From contig CM075782.1 of NCBI GenBank assembly GCA_037974665.1, forward strand, positions 44,382,851 to 44,446,850: 64,000 bases of DNA, in the 5' to 3' direction. The notes below the pieces were generated by a model. That model ran no database searches. It was not told the DNA's origin and was given only the letters and a program-made list of their open reading frames with translations. Source of the DNA: Ehretia macrophylla. Taxonomy: Eukaryota > Streptophyta > Magnoliopsida > Boraginales > Ehretiaceae. Below are positions 1 through 12,453 of this stretch, piece by piece. Every line of letters starts with the position of its first letter. Position 1 is the stretch's first letter. Both the position numbers and the translations under genes were made by a program.

Positions 1-419
1 TTGAAAGGTTTTTTTTTTCCTCTATGAAGCTCACGGCCTGCATCTCTGTTTCAGCTGCTGTTTTTTTTTTATTTGCTAAGTTAAAAGCTTATTTAAGTGC
101 TAAATGGTCAAATGGTCAAAAGCCTAGGTCAAACCACTTAAAACTTGGTCAAAGGCCCATATTTTGTGCATTTTAAAGCCATTTTAGCTAAGGAAAGATC
201 AATTAAAGCTAGCAACATTTAAAATATAAAATTTAAGTCATCTAAACACTAGTTTCACTATTTGCTGAGGATTGGAAATCGTTCTCTAGCTATCGCTCCT
301 GAAATGCAATGCACGTTGCGACGGCGAGAAAGTAACAATTAATTCACAAAGAATTTAAGGAAATATAATTTTCAAAATAATAAACAAGGAATTTTCACAT
401 TCTGGGCTCGGGTATTACA
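1..419 (-). mobile_element. 3' LTR (partial) of truncated gypsy element, family E
   Basis: This is the start of an LTR read on the minus strand, with terminus TGTAATACCCGAGCCC at position 419. It matches 4983-5399 almost base for base, differing by a few substitutions and T-run lengths. It lies directly after the pol stop codon and polypurine tract of the neighbouring pol gene, so it is that element's 3' LTR. The rest lies left of the window. Similar U3 text occurs in family A LTRs, so E and A are related. Confidence 0.85.
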
Positions 420-455
420 CCCTCTCCCCCTTAAAACAATTGCGCCCACGCAATT
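420..455 (-). other. Polypurine tract plus adjacent palindrome, family E
   Basis: On the minus strand a purine run (AAGGGGGAGAGGG) abuts the 3' LTR and would prime plus-strand DNA synthesis. Immediately before it is the near-palindrome at 438-455 (AATTGCGTGGGCGCAATT on the minus strand), which overlaps the last pol codons. The same arrangement recurs in the other element families of this window. Confidence 0.75.
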
Positions 456-3400
456 CTTACCTGGTCAACAAACAACTCCGGATACTGATCCCGAACTTGG
501 TCATCTCTTTCCCAAGTTGCTTCCTCAAACCCATGATGATTCCATAGAACCTTTACTAACAGAATACTCTTTCTGCGAAGCTCCTGAACTTTCCAATCCA
601 CAATTCGAATCGGTTTCTCTTCATAAGACAACTTCTCTTCAATCTGCAAAGGCTCTGGTTCAAGTACATGTGAAGGGTCTGGATGATACTTCTTCAACAT
701 AGACACGTGGAACACATCGTGCAGTCTCGACAAGCTCGGAGGCAAAGCTAACCGATAAGCCAAAGGACCTACCTTTTCGGTGATCTTATACGGACCCACA
801 TACCTGGGACTAAGCTTCCCGCTCTTACCGTGCCGAATCAATCCCTTCCGTGGAGAAATCTTAAGAAACACCCAATCTCCTAAATCAAACTCAAGATCCC
901 GACGGTGCTTATCTGCATAACTCTTCTGACGACTCTGAGCTGTAAGCATACGCTGGCGAATAAGGTGAACATTATCTACCATCTTAATCATCTCAGGTAA
1001 CACAGTCGGATCAACTGTTCTCATCTCTCCAACCTCTTCCCAATATAACGGGGATCTGCATTTCCGACCATACAACGCCTTGTAGGGAGCCATACCTATA
1101 GTAGACTGATAACTATTATTGTAGGCGAACTCCGCTAAAGGAAAAAACTTCTCCCAGTTCTTCCCAAAGTCTAGCACACATGCTCGAAGCATGTCCTCCA
1201 AGATCCTGATGGTTCTCTCAGACTGACCATCAGTTTGTGGATGATATGCAGTGCTGAAGCTCAACTTAGTTCCCATGGCCTCTTGCAACTTCTGCCAAAA
1301 ACGAGATCTGAATCTGGGATCCCTATCTGACACTATACTCTGTGGCACACCATGCAATCTCATAATATTAGCAACATAAAGTTCAGCTAACTTATCAAGG
1401 CTATCCTGTTTGTTCACGGAAATAAAATGTGTAACTTTAGTCAAGCGGTCCACAACAACCCAAACAGAATCACATCCTCTCGGAGATCTAGGAAGATCGG
1501 TCACAAGGTCCATTGTTATATGTACCCACTTCCATTGCAGAATCGACAACGGCTGTAGAAGTCCGGCTGGCCTCTGATGCTCAACTTTAACCCTCTGACA
1601 AGTCAAACATCTGGATACATACCCAGCAATCTCCCTCTTCATATTGTTCCACCAGAAGTGTTGCTTCAAATCTCTATACATCTTAGTACTGCCCGGGTGA
1701 ATCGTATACCTCGAATTATGTGCCTCGGACAGGATCTCATTCTTCAAAGTCGGATCACCAGGAACACACACCCTGTCCCTGAATCTAAAGATGCCATCTG
1801 CATGTAATTTAAACTTCGACTCTCCCCCTTTAGCTTTTTCTTGGATCTTCAAGAGGTGAGGATCAGTCTTCTGAGCCTCTCTGATCTGTGCTAACAATCC
1901 TGACTGAATCTGCAAACTAGCAAATCGAATCCCTACCTCAGTAGCTTCTGGTTTCCATGAACAAATTTCTTCCAAAGTCTCCCAATCCTTGATAATCAAG
2001 CTTGCAACAGTAGCCTTTCGGCTCAAAGCATCAGCAACAACATTTGCCTTACCTGGCACGTAGTTAATAGAACAGTTGTAACCACTCAATAGCTTTAGCC
2101 ACCTCCGCTGCCTCATATTCAGATCCTTCTGTGAAAACAAATACTTGAGACTCTTGTGGTCAATAAATATTTCAAATCTGCAACCCCACAAGTAATGACG
2201 CCACTTCTTCAAAGCAAACACCACTGCAGCTAACTCAAGATCATGTGTAGGGTAATTGACTTCATAAGGTTTCAACTTCCTGGATGCATAGGCAATCACC
2301 TTACCATTCTGCATTAAAACACAGCCCAAACCTTCTTTAGATGCATCACTATAGACAACAAAGTTCTCTGTTCCCTCAGGTAAAGCTAATATAGGAGCTG
2401 TAGTTAGTCTCTTCTTCAATTCTTGGAAACTGGATTCACATTTGGCATCCCAGTTGTAAGCAACTTTCTTCCGAGTCAACTGGCTCAAAGGTCCAGAAAT
2501 TTTGGAAAAGTCTTTAACAAATCTCCGGTAATAACCTGCCAATCCAAGAAAACTCTGAATCTCTGACACCGTCTCAGGTCTCTTCCAAGATGAAACAACC
2601 TCAATCTTAGTTGGGTCCACTGAAATTCCTCGATCTGAAATGATATGGCCTAGAAAAGATATCTGATTCAACCAGAACTCACACTTGCTGAATTTAGCAA
2701 AAAGCTTGTTTTCCTGCAAAGCCTGTAGCACAATCCTCAAGTGTTGCTTATGTTCAACCTCATTCTTCGAATACACTAAAATGTCGTCAATAAAGATCAC
2801 GACAAACTGATCAAGGTAAGGTCGAAAAACCCTCTGCATCAAGTCCATGAATGCGACTGGTGCATTCGTCAAACCAAACGGCAAAACAACAAATTCATAG
2901 TGGCCATATCTAGTCCTGAAAGCCGTCTTTGGTATATCGTCACTCCGAATTCTAAGTTGATAGTAACCCTGCCTCAAATCAAATTTGGAGTAAACACTCG
3001 CACCCTGCAACTGGTCAAACAATTCTTCAATCAACGGCAAGGGGTATTTATTCTTAATCGTGACTTGATTAAGTCCCCTGTAATCAATGCATAACCGTAG
3101 CGTGCCGTCTTTCTTTCTCACAAACAACACAGGTGTGCCCCACGGCGAAGAACTAGGTTGTATAAACCCTTTCTCAAGCAAGTTTTGAAGCTGAATTTTT
3201 AACTCCTGAAGTTCAGCCGATGCCATTCTATAAGGACTCCTAGAAATTGGCGCAGTGCCTGGCACAAGATCAATCACGAACTCAATCTCCCTATCCGGTG
3301 GTAAACCCGGTAATTCCTCGGGAAATACACCAGGGAAGTCTCTAACAATTGGAACCTCATTCAAACTCAACTTATCAGTAGGCTGATTGATCAAATAGGC

Positions 3401-3942
3401 TAAGTAAGCTTCACAACCCCTATTCAACAACTTAGAAGTCTTGATCGCTGATAAAAGTGGAATTCGGGCAGCCCTGCAGTTCCCAACAATCTCCAGTACC
3501 GGTAGGTCAGGAACCTGAAGATAAACAACCTTTGTTCTACAATCCAATTGAGCATAATACTTTCCCAACCAGTCCATTCCTAAAATGATTTCAAAGTCAC
3601 GGAATGGCAATATAATTAAATCAGCAGGAAATTTACGGTTCTCAATGCATATATCACAAGATTTGCAAATAGACTCAATAACAAATTTGGCACCCAAAGG
3701 CGTACTAACTTCAACTTCATTAGGCAATTTATCAATGCAAACATTCACAGATCGTGCACATACAAGAGTTATAAACGAATGTGTAGCTCCGGGATCAATC
3801 AAAACTTTAACTGGCTGAGTATTGAGAAGAAAGGTACCTTCCACTATAGCTGTAGTATCGGGTAGCTCCTCTGCATCCAGTGCAAAGACCCTAGCCTGAA
3901 CCCTCTGTGCTGGACGTGCACCTGTAGCCCTATTCTGAACAC
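420..3942 (-). pseudogene. Gypsy (Tekay-like chromovirus) pol polyprotein, gag truncated
   Basis: A long open frame ends at a TAA (433-431) just before the polypurine tract. Counting from a GTG codon at 3844 it holds 1137 residues, and the frame stays open upstream to about 3942. Seen in order: the end of gag (a stretch like that preceding protease in the 10-kb element), protease with a DPG triplet at residues 17-19, reverse transcriptase with FIDDIL (Asp353, Asp354), RNase H (starting near YSDAS), and integrase with a zinc-finger HHCC region and a DDE triad at about 779, 840 and 876. A C-terminal chromodomain-like segment rich in W, H and E completes it. The order PR-RT-RH-IN-chromodomain is that of Ty3/gypsy chromoviruses; the long LTRs and iMet primer site suggest Tekay/Del. 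The pol frame has no stop, but nearly all of gag, the primer site and part of the 5' LTR are gone. DPG replaces the usual DSG or DTG of retroviral-type aspartic proteases, so the protease is probably inactive. Confidence 0.9.
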
Positions 3943-5399
3943 CAAAATCTCTCTGGGAGGCAACCCAAGCGAGAAAGGGAATAGCAGCGGAGCTAGAGCA
4001 ACCAACACTGGCAACCCAAGGCTACCCAGAGAGGCCCATCACTCACGCGCGAGACACTATGCAATGCAAGACTCGATACAAGGCGATAAACAAGCGAGAA
4101 AGCCACACGTGGGAGAATAACAAAGTAGGTTACTCTCGCACGCAATAGCAGCAATTGATAAGCAATTCAATCCAAAACAACTCAAACAAGTATTTCAAGT
4201 AACCCTAAGCATTCTATAGGCATAAAACCAAGAAAACAAGCAAAAAATACAAATCGGCCCCAACTATCAAAACGCTACAATTTCCAAACGAGCCATGAGT
4301 TCTGGAAACCGACTTGGCCAAACCTCCTAGGTCACCATAAGGCACGTCTAAAGACCCCGAAACCTTACTTTACCCTAGAACTCGCGCAAAGCCCTGATTT
4401 CTCCCTTTCTCGTTTGAACTACAACTATACCAACCAAACACCCAACCAACGCCATAATCGCACCAAAAGTGCTTCCATGGCCTCCCTATACAATGCCAAC
4501 ACGCAAAACGAGAAAACGCTAAAGTCGACCTAACGACCCCGACTTTCCCAAAGGCATAATTCTCGTTTTTTCCACTACGCAACCCAAACAAACCATGCAT
4601 TAAGGCATTCTAGCATACCTAGCACATTTCTACATCAACGGAAAGCATAACAGCACAACTTCAACGTTCCAAGGGTTTACTATTCACAAAACACTATTCA
4701 ACACCCAAATTTAATTGCAATCTCAACATTTAACCGCAAAAAATGTTAAAAAGCTATAAATACACATTCTACAATCGCCAAGGAACATTCTAGAAGCATC
4801 AAAATGCTTTAAACAACAATCTATGGATAAAATTTAAAAATTGCAAAGTTGATATACTAAACATTTAAATGCACAAATAGCATGATTCCCTCACCTCAGG
4901 TACTACTAGTCGCTAGGAAAACAACGCTAGTTGCCTCGGAAACCACCCCGCACGAGCTCACGCGAAGATTGATCGATTGGAAGTTGAAAGGTTTTTTTTT
5001 CCTATATGAAGCTCACGGCCTGCACCTCTGTTTCAGCTGCTGTTTTTTTTATTTGCTAAGTTAAAAGCTTATTTAAGTGCTAAATGGTCAAATGGTCAAA
5101 AGCCTAGGTCAAACCACTTAAAACTTGGTCAAAGGCCCTTATTTTGTGCATTTTAAAGCCATTTTAGCTAAGGAAAGATCAATTAAAGCTAGTAACATTT
5201 AAAATATAAAATTTAAGTCATCTAAACACTAGTTTCACTATTTGCTGAGGATTGGAAATCGTTCTCTAGCTATCGCTTCTGAAATGCAATGCATGTTGCG
5301 ACGGCGAGAAAGTAACAATTAATTCACAAAGAATTTAAGGAAATATAATTTTTAAAATAATAAACAAGGAATTTTCACATTCTGGGCTCGGGTATTACA
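3943..5399 (-). mobile_element. 5' LTR (truncated) of family E element
   Basis: Read on the minus strand, the LTR starts at 5399 with TGTAATACCCGAG and runs to about 3943. There it joins the end of gag directly, with no R/U5 end, primer site or gag start. The text near 3945-4060 matches mid-LTR text of family A (for example 55900-56020), which places the break inside the LTR. The junction therefore marks a deletion of roughly 1 kb of LTR plus leader and most of gag. The flank at 5400 is internal sequence of a family A element, so E is nested in A. Confidence 0.8.
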
Positions 5400-5662
5400 C
5401 CAATACATACATTACAAGCAATAATTCAAGCAATTAACAATTCACGAGGTCGATTCAATGCAACTTCACTTCACTTTGCACACATTTAACATATAACACA
5501 TAACTATATTACATAGGTGCACACATTCAATTCAAGACACACAATCTCATATACAGGCAAACATTTTCAAGACACACTTAGCAAGCATACAACCAAGGGT
5601 TACTACCTAACAGACCGAGGACCCTGTCTTGGCTTATGAGCTAAACAAGCTCTGGTACCACC
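5400..5662 (-). mobile_element. Leader and primer binding site of family A element
   Basis: Read on the minus strand this matches the leader of the complete family A element after 27353: the primer site, then text on 'aagccaggacagggtcctcgg'. The primer site is 5649-5660 and differs at one base from TGGTATCAGAGC, the complement of the initiator-Met tRNA 3' end. The leader is cut at 5400 by the family E element. The remainder of this A element should lie left of the window, beyond E. Confidence 0.8.
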
Positions 5663-8392
5663 TGTAACACCCCGATCTCTCTCAAGACCGGAAGTCCTAT
5701 CAATCAATCTAATCGCAACCCAATTCCAAACCCGGGCATAAAATTTTAGGGAAAGACGGACGGAGTCTCCCCTATTTCTAGGCAAAATGAAAAACCTACA
5801 ATAGCATATAAGTGGACCAGCACCGTGTCTAACCATACAACCACCTCAAGGCCATCCGAGCCTTGGTTCTCAACAAGCGAACACAAGAAAATATACATTT
5901 CTAGTTTACAAGCTAACCTATCTCTTCTCATCTTTTACAAGTACATTCATGCTTGGCAATTAAACTATCCTAACCTATTGCATAAATAGACTATCATACC
6001 ATTCTAATAAACCTAGTTAAGTTAATTACATAACTTTAAACACTAAATACATACAATACATGAAAACATACATCTTTGCATCTTTCTACAACTCGGCCAC
6101 ATAACACGCAAGACAACTCTTCAAGCACGATCTTTCACGTAACCATGAACTTTCCAACTAACATGGCATATCCTAAAATGTGATGGTGAGGAGTGAGTAT
6201 ACACAACACGTATACTCAGTAAGGGCGAGACAGATATCGAGGTGGAGAGAAAGAAAGTCGTGCAATGCAAATAAGACAGTTAAGCAATATATCCGATAAG
6301 AACAACAATCAATACAAACAACAATACAATAAACAATTAAAGAAAACATTAACACAACCCATCAAAGCAATACCACACTTTGAAGGCTATGGTTCACTCT
6401 TACGAGCAATGTACCATTTCACGGGCAATACATCAATCTCGAGCTTGATGTTGACAACGATGACAATAAGTGTGCAACCACCTTATAACTTCCACTGGGT
6501 GTACTTCGGAAGTACCCCGACACATCTACGACCCAAATCTCCCAAGGCGGCACCCCTAGCGACAATGGGAATAGGACACGGAGCTAGAGCAACCAACCCT
6601 GGCAACCTGAGACAGCCCACAAAGGCCCATCACTCACGCGCCTGACACTTATGCAATGCAATACAAGATACAATCAATAAACGAGCAATAGCACGAAAGT
6701 GCAGATTAGTGGCGATAAATGAGATATCAAGCATTTACAATCAATAATAGCAATCAATTAACTTTTCAAGCATGATTATCATTAATATCAACAAGAACAT
6801 CAATTAATCACGTAATAGCAGTTCAAACACGAAAACGGTAAATATCACTATTCAATCTCTAACTTCTAAAGGCGATTACGAGCAAACGAGCTGTGGGAAT
6901 AGGAAACCGATTCACTACCTTCACTTAGGCACTACAAGGCACATTTCTATGGCATGAAACCTCACTTTCCCAACCGAAGCCCGAAAGTCCACCTACTGCG
7001 TTTGAACTACAGCTATACTAACCGGTCGCTCAATCAACGCCACAACAGCGCCAAAAGTGCTTCCATGTCCTCAATAGCAAAATCCCCAACTCAATTCGAG
7101 CACGGTCAATATTTGGTCAAACGGCCCCTTTACGTTTCTTTGTCTAATTTCTAATTTTATCAAAGGCCGGTCCATTTTTATTGCACATTTTATCTTTCTA
7201 TCACTAATGACACCCATCCAAATCAAGAAATCGCAATTCAGATCAAAATCCGGAATTCTAGGGTTTTACTATTCAAAATCACTATTTATTGTTCTTCCCC
7301 AATTTTAAATTTGCGTTTCTAGCTGTAAAAATCGCTAATTAACTAACAAGCAATGCTCTACGAACCCTAAAAAGGCAATTCCAAGCATTATAACGCATTA
7401 AATATCAAATATAAGAAATTGAATCAAAAATCAAATTCGAATATAAATGCACAAAAACGTGAAAACCCTCATAGAGATTGAAGACCAAGACCCGCAAGGA
7501 CCGGAGCCACGATCCTCGTCCGATTCCACGCAAGATTGGAGAAGAAAATGCAAAAGAAATTTCTTTCTTTCTTTTCCTTTGAGTTTCGGCCATGGCTGAT
7601 TTTTGCCTTGTTTTTATTTTATTTTTCTTTTCCTTTGTTTAAAAGATGACACAAAGGGGCAAAATGGTCAGAGGCAAAAAGCTTGGTCAAAATCAAGTTA
7701 AAAATGTTCAAATTAGCTTATTTTGATGCCATTTAATCTAATTCAAGTTAAAACAATGCAATTTTAATGAAAACCATCTAAAACTAGCTAAATTAAACTA
7801 GAAACGCTATTCACGAAATCCGAGAAATATTCTTCTAACTTTCATTTTCAAAATGCTACGATCAAACGGTCAATAAACGATCGCTAATCAAATGATAAGA
7901 AATAATATAAAACTATAATTTTTAAAAAGTAGAATAGTAGAATAGTTTAAAATTCACTCCAGCTCGGAGTTACTTTTCTCATTTAATTGAAAACCGAGTA
8001 ATTTAATGCAAGAAAATTAAAATCGATTATTAAAATAATCAAAATAATCAATATTCATTTAAAAATAAATAATTTAACTATTTCTAGAATATTTTAAAGA
8101 ATTATGAAGTTAATGCAAAGATACAAATAAACAAGTTAGTATAAACACGTAATCAAATACAGTTAAATACTAACATTTAAGATGACACTTAATTAAATAC
8201 AAGAAAGTAAATCCAATTTTCTATAAATAATAAAAATAGGTGATAATCTTTTAATTAATCAATATAAAAAAAATTATTGAATGCTTCTAAAAGAAATATC
8301 AAAATAGTGCAAAATGGATGATTTAACTAATTAAACATTTAATTAAATGCAGTTAAATGCCATTAAATACATGCTGGGTTCGGGTTATCACA
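5663..8392 (-). mobile_element. 5' LTR of family A gypsy element
   Basis: The LTR is 2730 bp. On the minus strand it begins TGTGATAACCCGAACCC at 8392 and ends GGGGTGTTACA at 5663, next to the primer site. It shares the family A blocks found at 24810-27352: the 'AAGGCTCGGATGGCCTT' hairpin (5848-5864), the GAGTATAC-rich segment near 6190-6215 and the GGGGAGACTCCGTCCG block near the U5 end. It carries only short, unconserved reading frames. The flank after 8392 is AGGTA, a candidate half of a 5-bp target duplication whose partner is outside the window. Confidence 0.88.
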
Positions 8393-10064
8393 AGGTACCT
8401 CAATAACTTCTCCCTCCATGACACCTCCGTCATGCGAGCTAGAGGTAGTCTCTGGTAGTCATGCCATTATCAACCCGACAGCCCGATGCTGCCCTAGAGG
8501 TGGCACACACATACCAAAGACTCAGCAATAATAATAAACATCAATCATTCACAGGAGGATAACCTTTTCCGTTGACTATCTCTCGGTTCATCAATCATCA
8601 ATCAATAATCATATTATCATCATAATAACATCAATAATCAATTTAACAACAAATAAGTAAGTTAGATGACAAAGTAGGCCATCCAACCGAACATGCATTA
8701 AACACACAATCAAACCCTAGTTTACCCATTATCAACTAACAATTCAATCACTCAAACCACACCCAATCCTCTAAAGGCATAACTTAACATTTTAAAGAAA
8801 GACGACCTAAAGTTCAAATGTTCATATCTTACATTCTACTAATCCAAACAACTCCAAACCAGTTTCTATCACTCACCCATTCAACCAACTACATTAGCTC
8901 TCTCGGAAACCAACCAAAACACATCCAAATCATGCCCAATAACCCTAAAACCCTAATGTGTCTTGGCTGAAATTTTCGGACTTTAGCACCGACCTTGCAA
9001 TCAAAAATTCGGCATTACAACGGCGCTACCACGTAATTATCAAACTTTTAGAAATCGACGGCAATCGATTTCAACCAATACAACTCAAGATAATCAAGAA
9101 ATGGCAAATAACTCAACTTTAAATACCCAAAAATAAATAATTATGCTACAACGGTTCAAATCTCACAATAATACATATAAATGATCCCTAGCATGCATGG
9201 AGCAATAATCTAACATCAAATTAATATTTTAACATTTCAATAATCAATTCTATGCAAAAACATAAAAGATGAGTTTTGAGATCTAGAATTTTACTCTCAC
9301 CTTTGATGTGATATAAGCCTAGATATGCGTGCAATGCATGCCCAACAAGCAGAATCCAACTCGGCACGAAGTTCTACGGATAAAAACTAGGTTTTTTTTT
9401 GAAAAATTGCTTTGAAAAATGTTGAAGAAAACTTCTCCTTGGCTCAATGAAGCTCACGGCAATGTGAGTGATTTTGAAGGTGTTTTTGTGCTTTGCAAGT
9501 GTGTGTAACAACTTATATGCAAATGGTCAACATTTTAAATAAAGTCAAAGTTGAGTAAACTTAGTATTTTTGTGTTTTCTTGTCTTTTAAATGCATTTTA
9601 GCTATTCCTTTGCTCAAAACAAATATGCAACACCTAAGATAGCTCAAGTAGGTTATTTTTAGGTGACAAGAAGTTTTACAATCAAACAATTTCATCCGAG
9701 CCGGCTTAAAACTCGATTTTCACAAAACTCGGTGTAAAAATCCTAATAAATTCCTAAGCCGATTTGAAAACCATTTTAATCAAACGCAGGTCTACTAAAG
9801 TCTGAGGACTAGGTCTAGAAGGGTTAAAAAGACCAGTTTCAAAATTTTAGCGGACGTGTTTCAAAAATACTATTCACTAAAAGTCAACGATAAAATTTTT
9901 GACTCCGTTTTTTATGAAAATTTCATAATGCACATTTAGCATGTTCTAGGAGTATTAATATCAAAATTATCACATTCTAAGTCATCTAGCACATAAACAG
10001 GTCAATTCATGCAAAACGAGAATAACATGCAAAACGAGACAGGATGGAAAAGTGGGGTTTCACA
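8393..10064 (-). mobile_element. LTR fragment, family D, interrupted by family A
   Basis: On the minus strand this starts TGTGAAACCCCAC at 10064 and is homologous to the plus-strand segment at 59183-60898. Shared parts include the segment with 'GGTGAGAGTAAAA', the leader-like text on missing 'CTTTGTCATC', and the cluster near 8400-8520 (ACCTCCGTCATG, GCCCGATGCTGCC). The end nearest 8393 is lost because a family A LTR inserted there. The bases after 10064, GATAG, match the unbroken family C LTR at 15876-15880, so D inserted into a family C LTR. No coding sequence was seen. Confidence 0.75.
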
Positions 10065-12453
10065 GATAGTATAGCTTGGTTGCGTACCTTGAACTTTGTA
10101 TTACGTTTGAAAGCTAATTAGCCTTGAATTGCAAAGGGGATGTTTTGACCAAGTGTGGAATTTGCTCAGTTTGAGTATTGGCATTGTCTTGGGAGGTCAT
10201 GGAAGCACTTTTGGTGTGGTTATGGCATTAGTTGGGTGATTTGTTAACGTAGTTATAGTATAAATCAACTAAGGGGACAAATGGAGTTTTGTGATTGTTG
10301 TAGTTAAACGGGGTTTCTTTGCATTTAAATGGATCATAATATGGATAGGTTTGTGTGGTGAAAATAGATTTCTATTATCATAGCTCGTTGGGATGTGATA
10401 GCTTGAGAACATTAAAGAAAGGAGTAGTATTCTATTGAGTTTTGTGACTTTTGCTCAATTGATGGTTTTAGTATTTCTATTATGTGCCATTAATGCTAGA
10501 AGGCTTAAATGTTTGCTCAAACCCATTGAAAGTTGGCTAGGATATGGTTAGAATGACTAGAACATAAAGAGGGACATTTAGGGCAATTGGTTTGTTCTAG
10601 TGTTTTAGGTGTTTGTAAAACTTCCTTGTAGTTGGTTTGTGACCGCTGAATGCTTAGAATGCTCGTAGTGTCTTCCTGTTGCTTAGAATATAGATTTTTA
10701 GTTGGGTTTACGAAAGGGGCTTTCGGAATAAAGTTGGGTTATTGGCTAAGTTTTGATTGGACTTGATGGGTTAGGTGGTTATAGGTGATTATCTAAGATA
10801 TGGCGTTATTCAGAGAATGTTTCATGAACTAAACTGCATAATTGCTTCTTTTGAATTGAATATTCTAAGTGAATTCTTGTTTATAGTAATTGTATTGCCA
10901 TAGTTCTAAGTGTTTTCCTTGAGTTTTATATTGAGTTAATTGTAAAGAGAATAAGTATGGATTAATGGCTTTATAAATTGATAGTACTATTAAGGAATTA
11001 AATATGGTTATCTATGCTTAAAATGCTCTTTTAAATGATTGTAGAACATGCTTATATCATGATTTTATTGCTTGTTAGTTATATTGTTTATATATTAGAT
11101 TACTTGAATGATTACTTGGTTGTATTTTAATTAAGTAAACTATGAGTTAGCTAACCTAGTTGGATAATTAATGAATGTTGTAGTTAAAGAGTAATTTAAA
11201 CAACGTTTAACTTTATGTTCAAGGTGATTGAGAGTGATTTGAAGCCAATCTTGCATTTTGGAGCTTGATAGAGGTGAGGGAGACTTCATCCTTATGTGTA
11301 TAATAGTTTATTTATTTGTACATAGATTATGTGCACTTATTGTCTATATCTTGTGTATGAGGGCAACCTACTTTGTTGTCCCTCAATCATGTATTTATTG
11401 ATTTATTCTATTGTTATCATTTTAAGTACATTGCATCATGGTTGCGCAACCATTTGGGCATGGTAGTGTCGTGGAAACCGGGCGGCATCGGCTTGCCGGT
11501 CTACCTCGGCTACCATGGTTGCCCAGTCCCTCTCTCGCTTGGGATGCCTCCCAGGGAGAGTTGGGTTATAGGATTTCGGGATACATCCGGAGTACACCCA
11601 TTTTGGAGTTATAAGGGGATACCGGCTTATCGATATTAGTGTCATTATTACATCGGGATTTCAGTTTGTGGCTTGTCGTTCGTGATTGAAGAACAAAGTG
11701 AATCATATCTTTTTTAATGTGTGGTAACTTGTTGTTTCAATTGTCCTTTGGTTGTAAAATGCTTTATTTGTACTAACTGCTGCATTGCACGTCTTCGATA
11801 GACCTTATCCATCACTGGGCAATTGTGATTGCTCATACCTTGCTAAACATGTTTCAGGTGATGCAGTTGGAAGAATTGCCTTGATTGCTGTGTGCTATTA
11901 CTTGAGATTAGAGTGATTGCCTGCTAAACTGTGGAAGACCTTGCTTGTCCTACTTTCTGTTCTAGTTGGAGCCTAAGGGATTATGTATATATTTGGGTAG
12001 TTGCAGGTTTGAAAGCTAAGTGGATGTAGTAAGTGTTATGGAATTGTGGCATGTAATAACTTATGTTTCTGCTTCTAGCCACGTTGCATGCTTGGGTGTG
12101 AATGAACGGATGTATGGTTGGCTTTAATTTATGAGAATGTTTAATTTCTAATATTGAATGGTATGATAAGCAAATGAAGACAAAGATTTTAGGACTATTG
12201 TTGCATGCTTGTGTGTATTTATATTGTCTTGTGTTGCTTAAGGCTCGGATGGCCTTGAAGTTTGGATTTCAATTAGAAATATAGTTCCTTTTGCTTCATG
12301 GTTTTATTTGATTGTTTATAGGTTTTCAGAATGTCCACGGTATAGGGGAGACTCTGTCCGTTTTCCATAAATTTTGTGCCCGGGATTGGAAATGGGGTTG
12401 AGAATAGCTTGGTTAACAGAGCATCCGGTCTCGTTGGGGATCGGGGCTTGACA
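10065..12453 (+). mobile_element. 5' LTR (3' part) of family C element
   Basis: This matches 15876-18223 along its length with scattered differences. It ends in GATCGGGGCTTGACA at 12453, followed by a primer site, so it is the 5' LTR. Its first part was separated by the family D insertion at 10064. Notable blocks are a 16-bp perfect palindrome ATGGTTGCGCAACCAT (11438-11453), the AAGGCTCGGATGGCCTT hairpin (12240-12256) and a GGGGAGACTCTGTCCG block near 12345. The reading frames near 11373-11639 are not kept in the other LTR copy. Confidence 0.85.
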
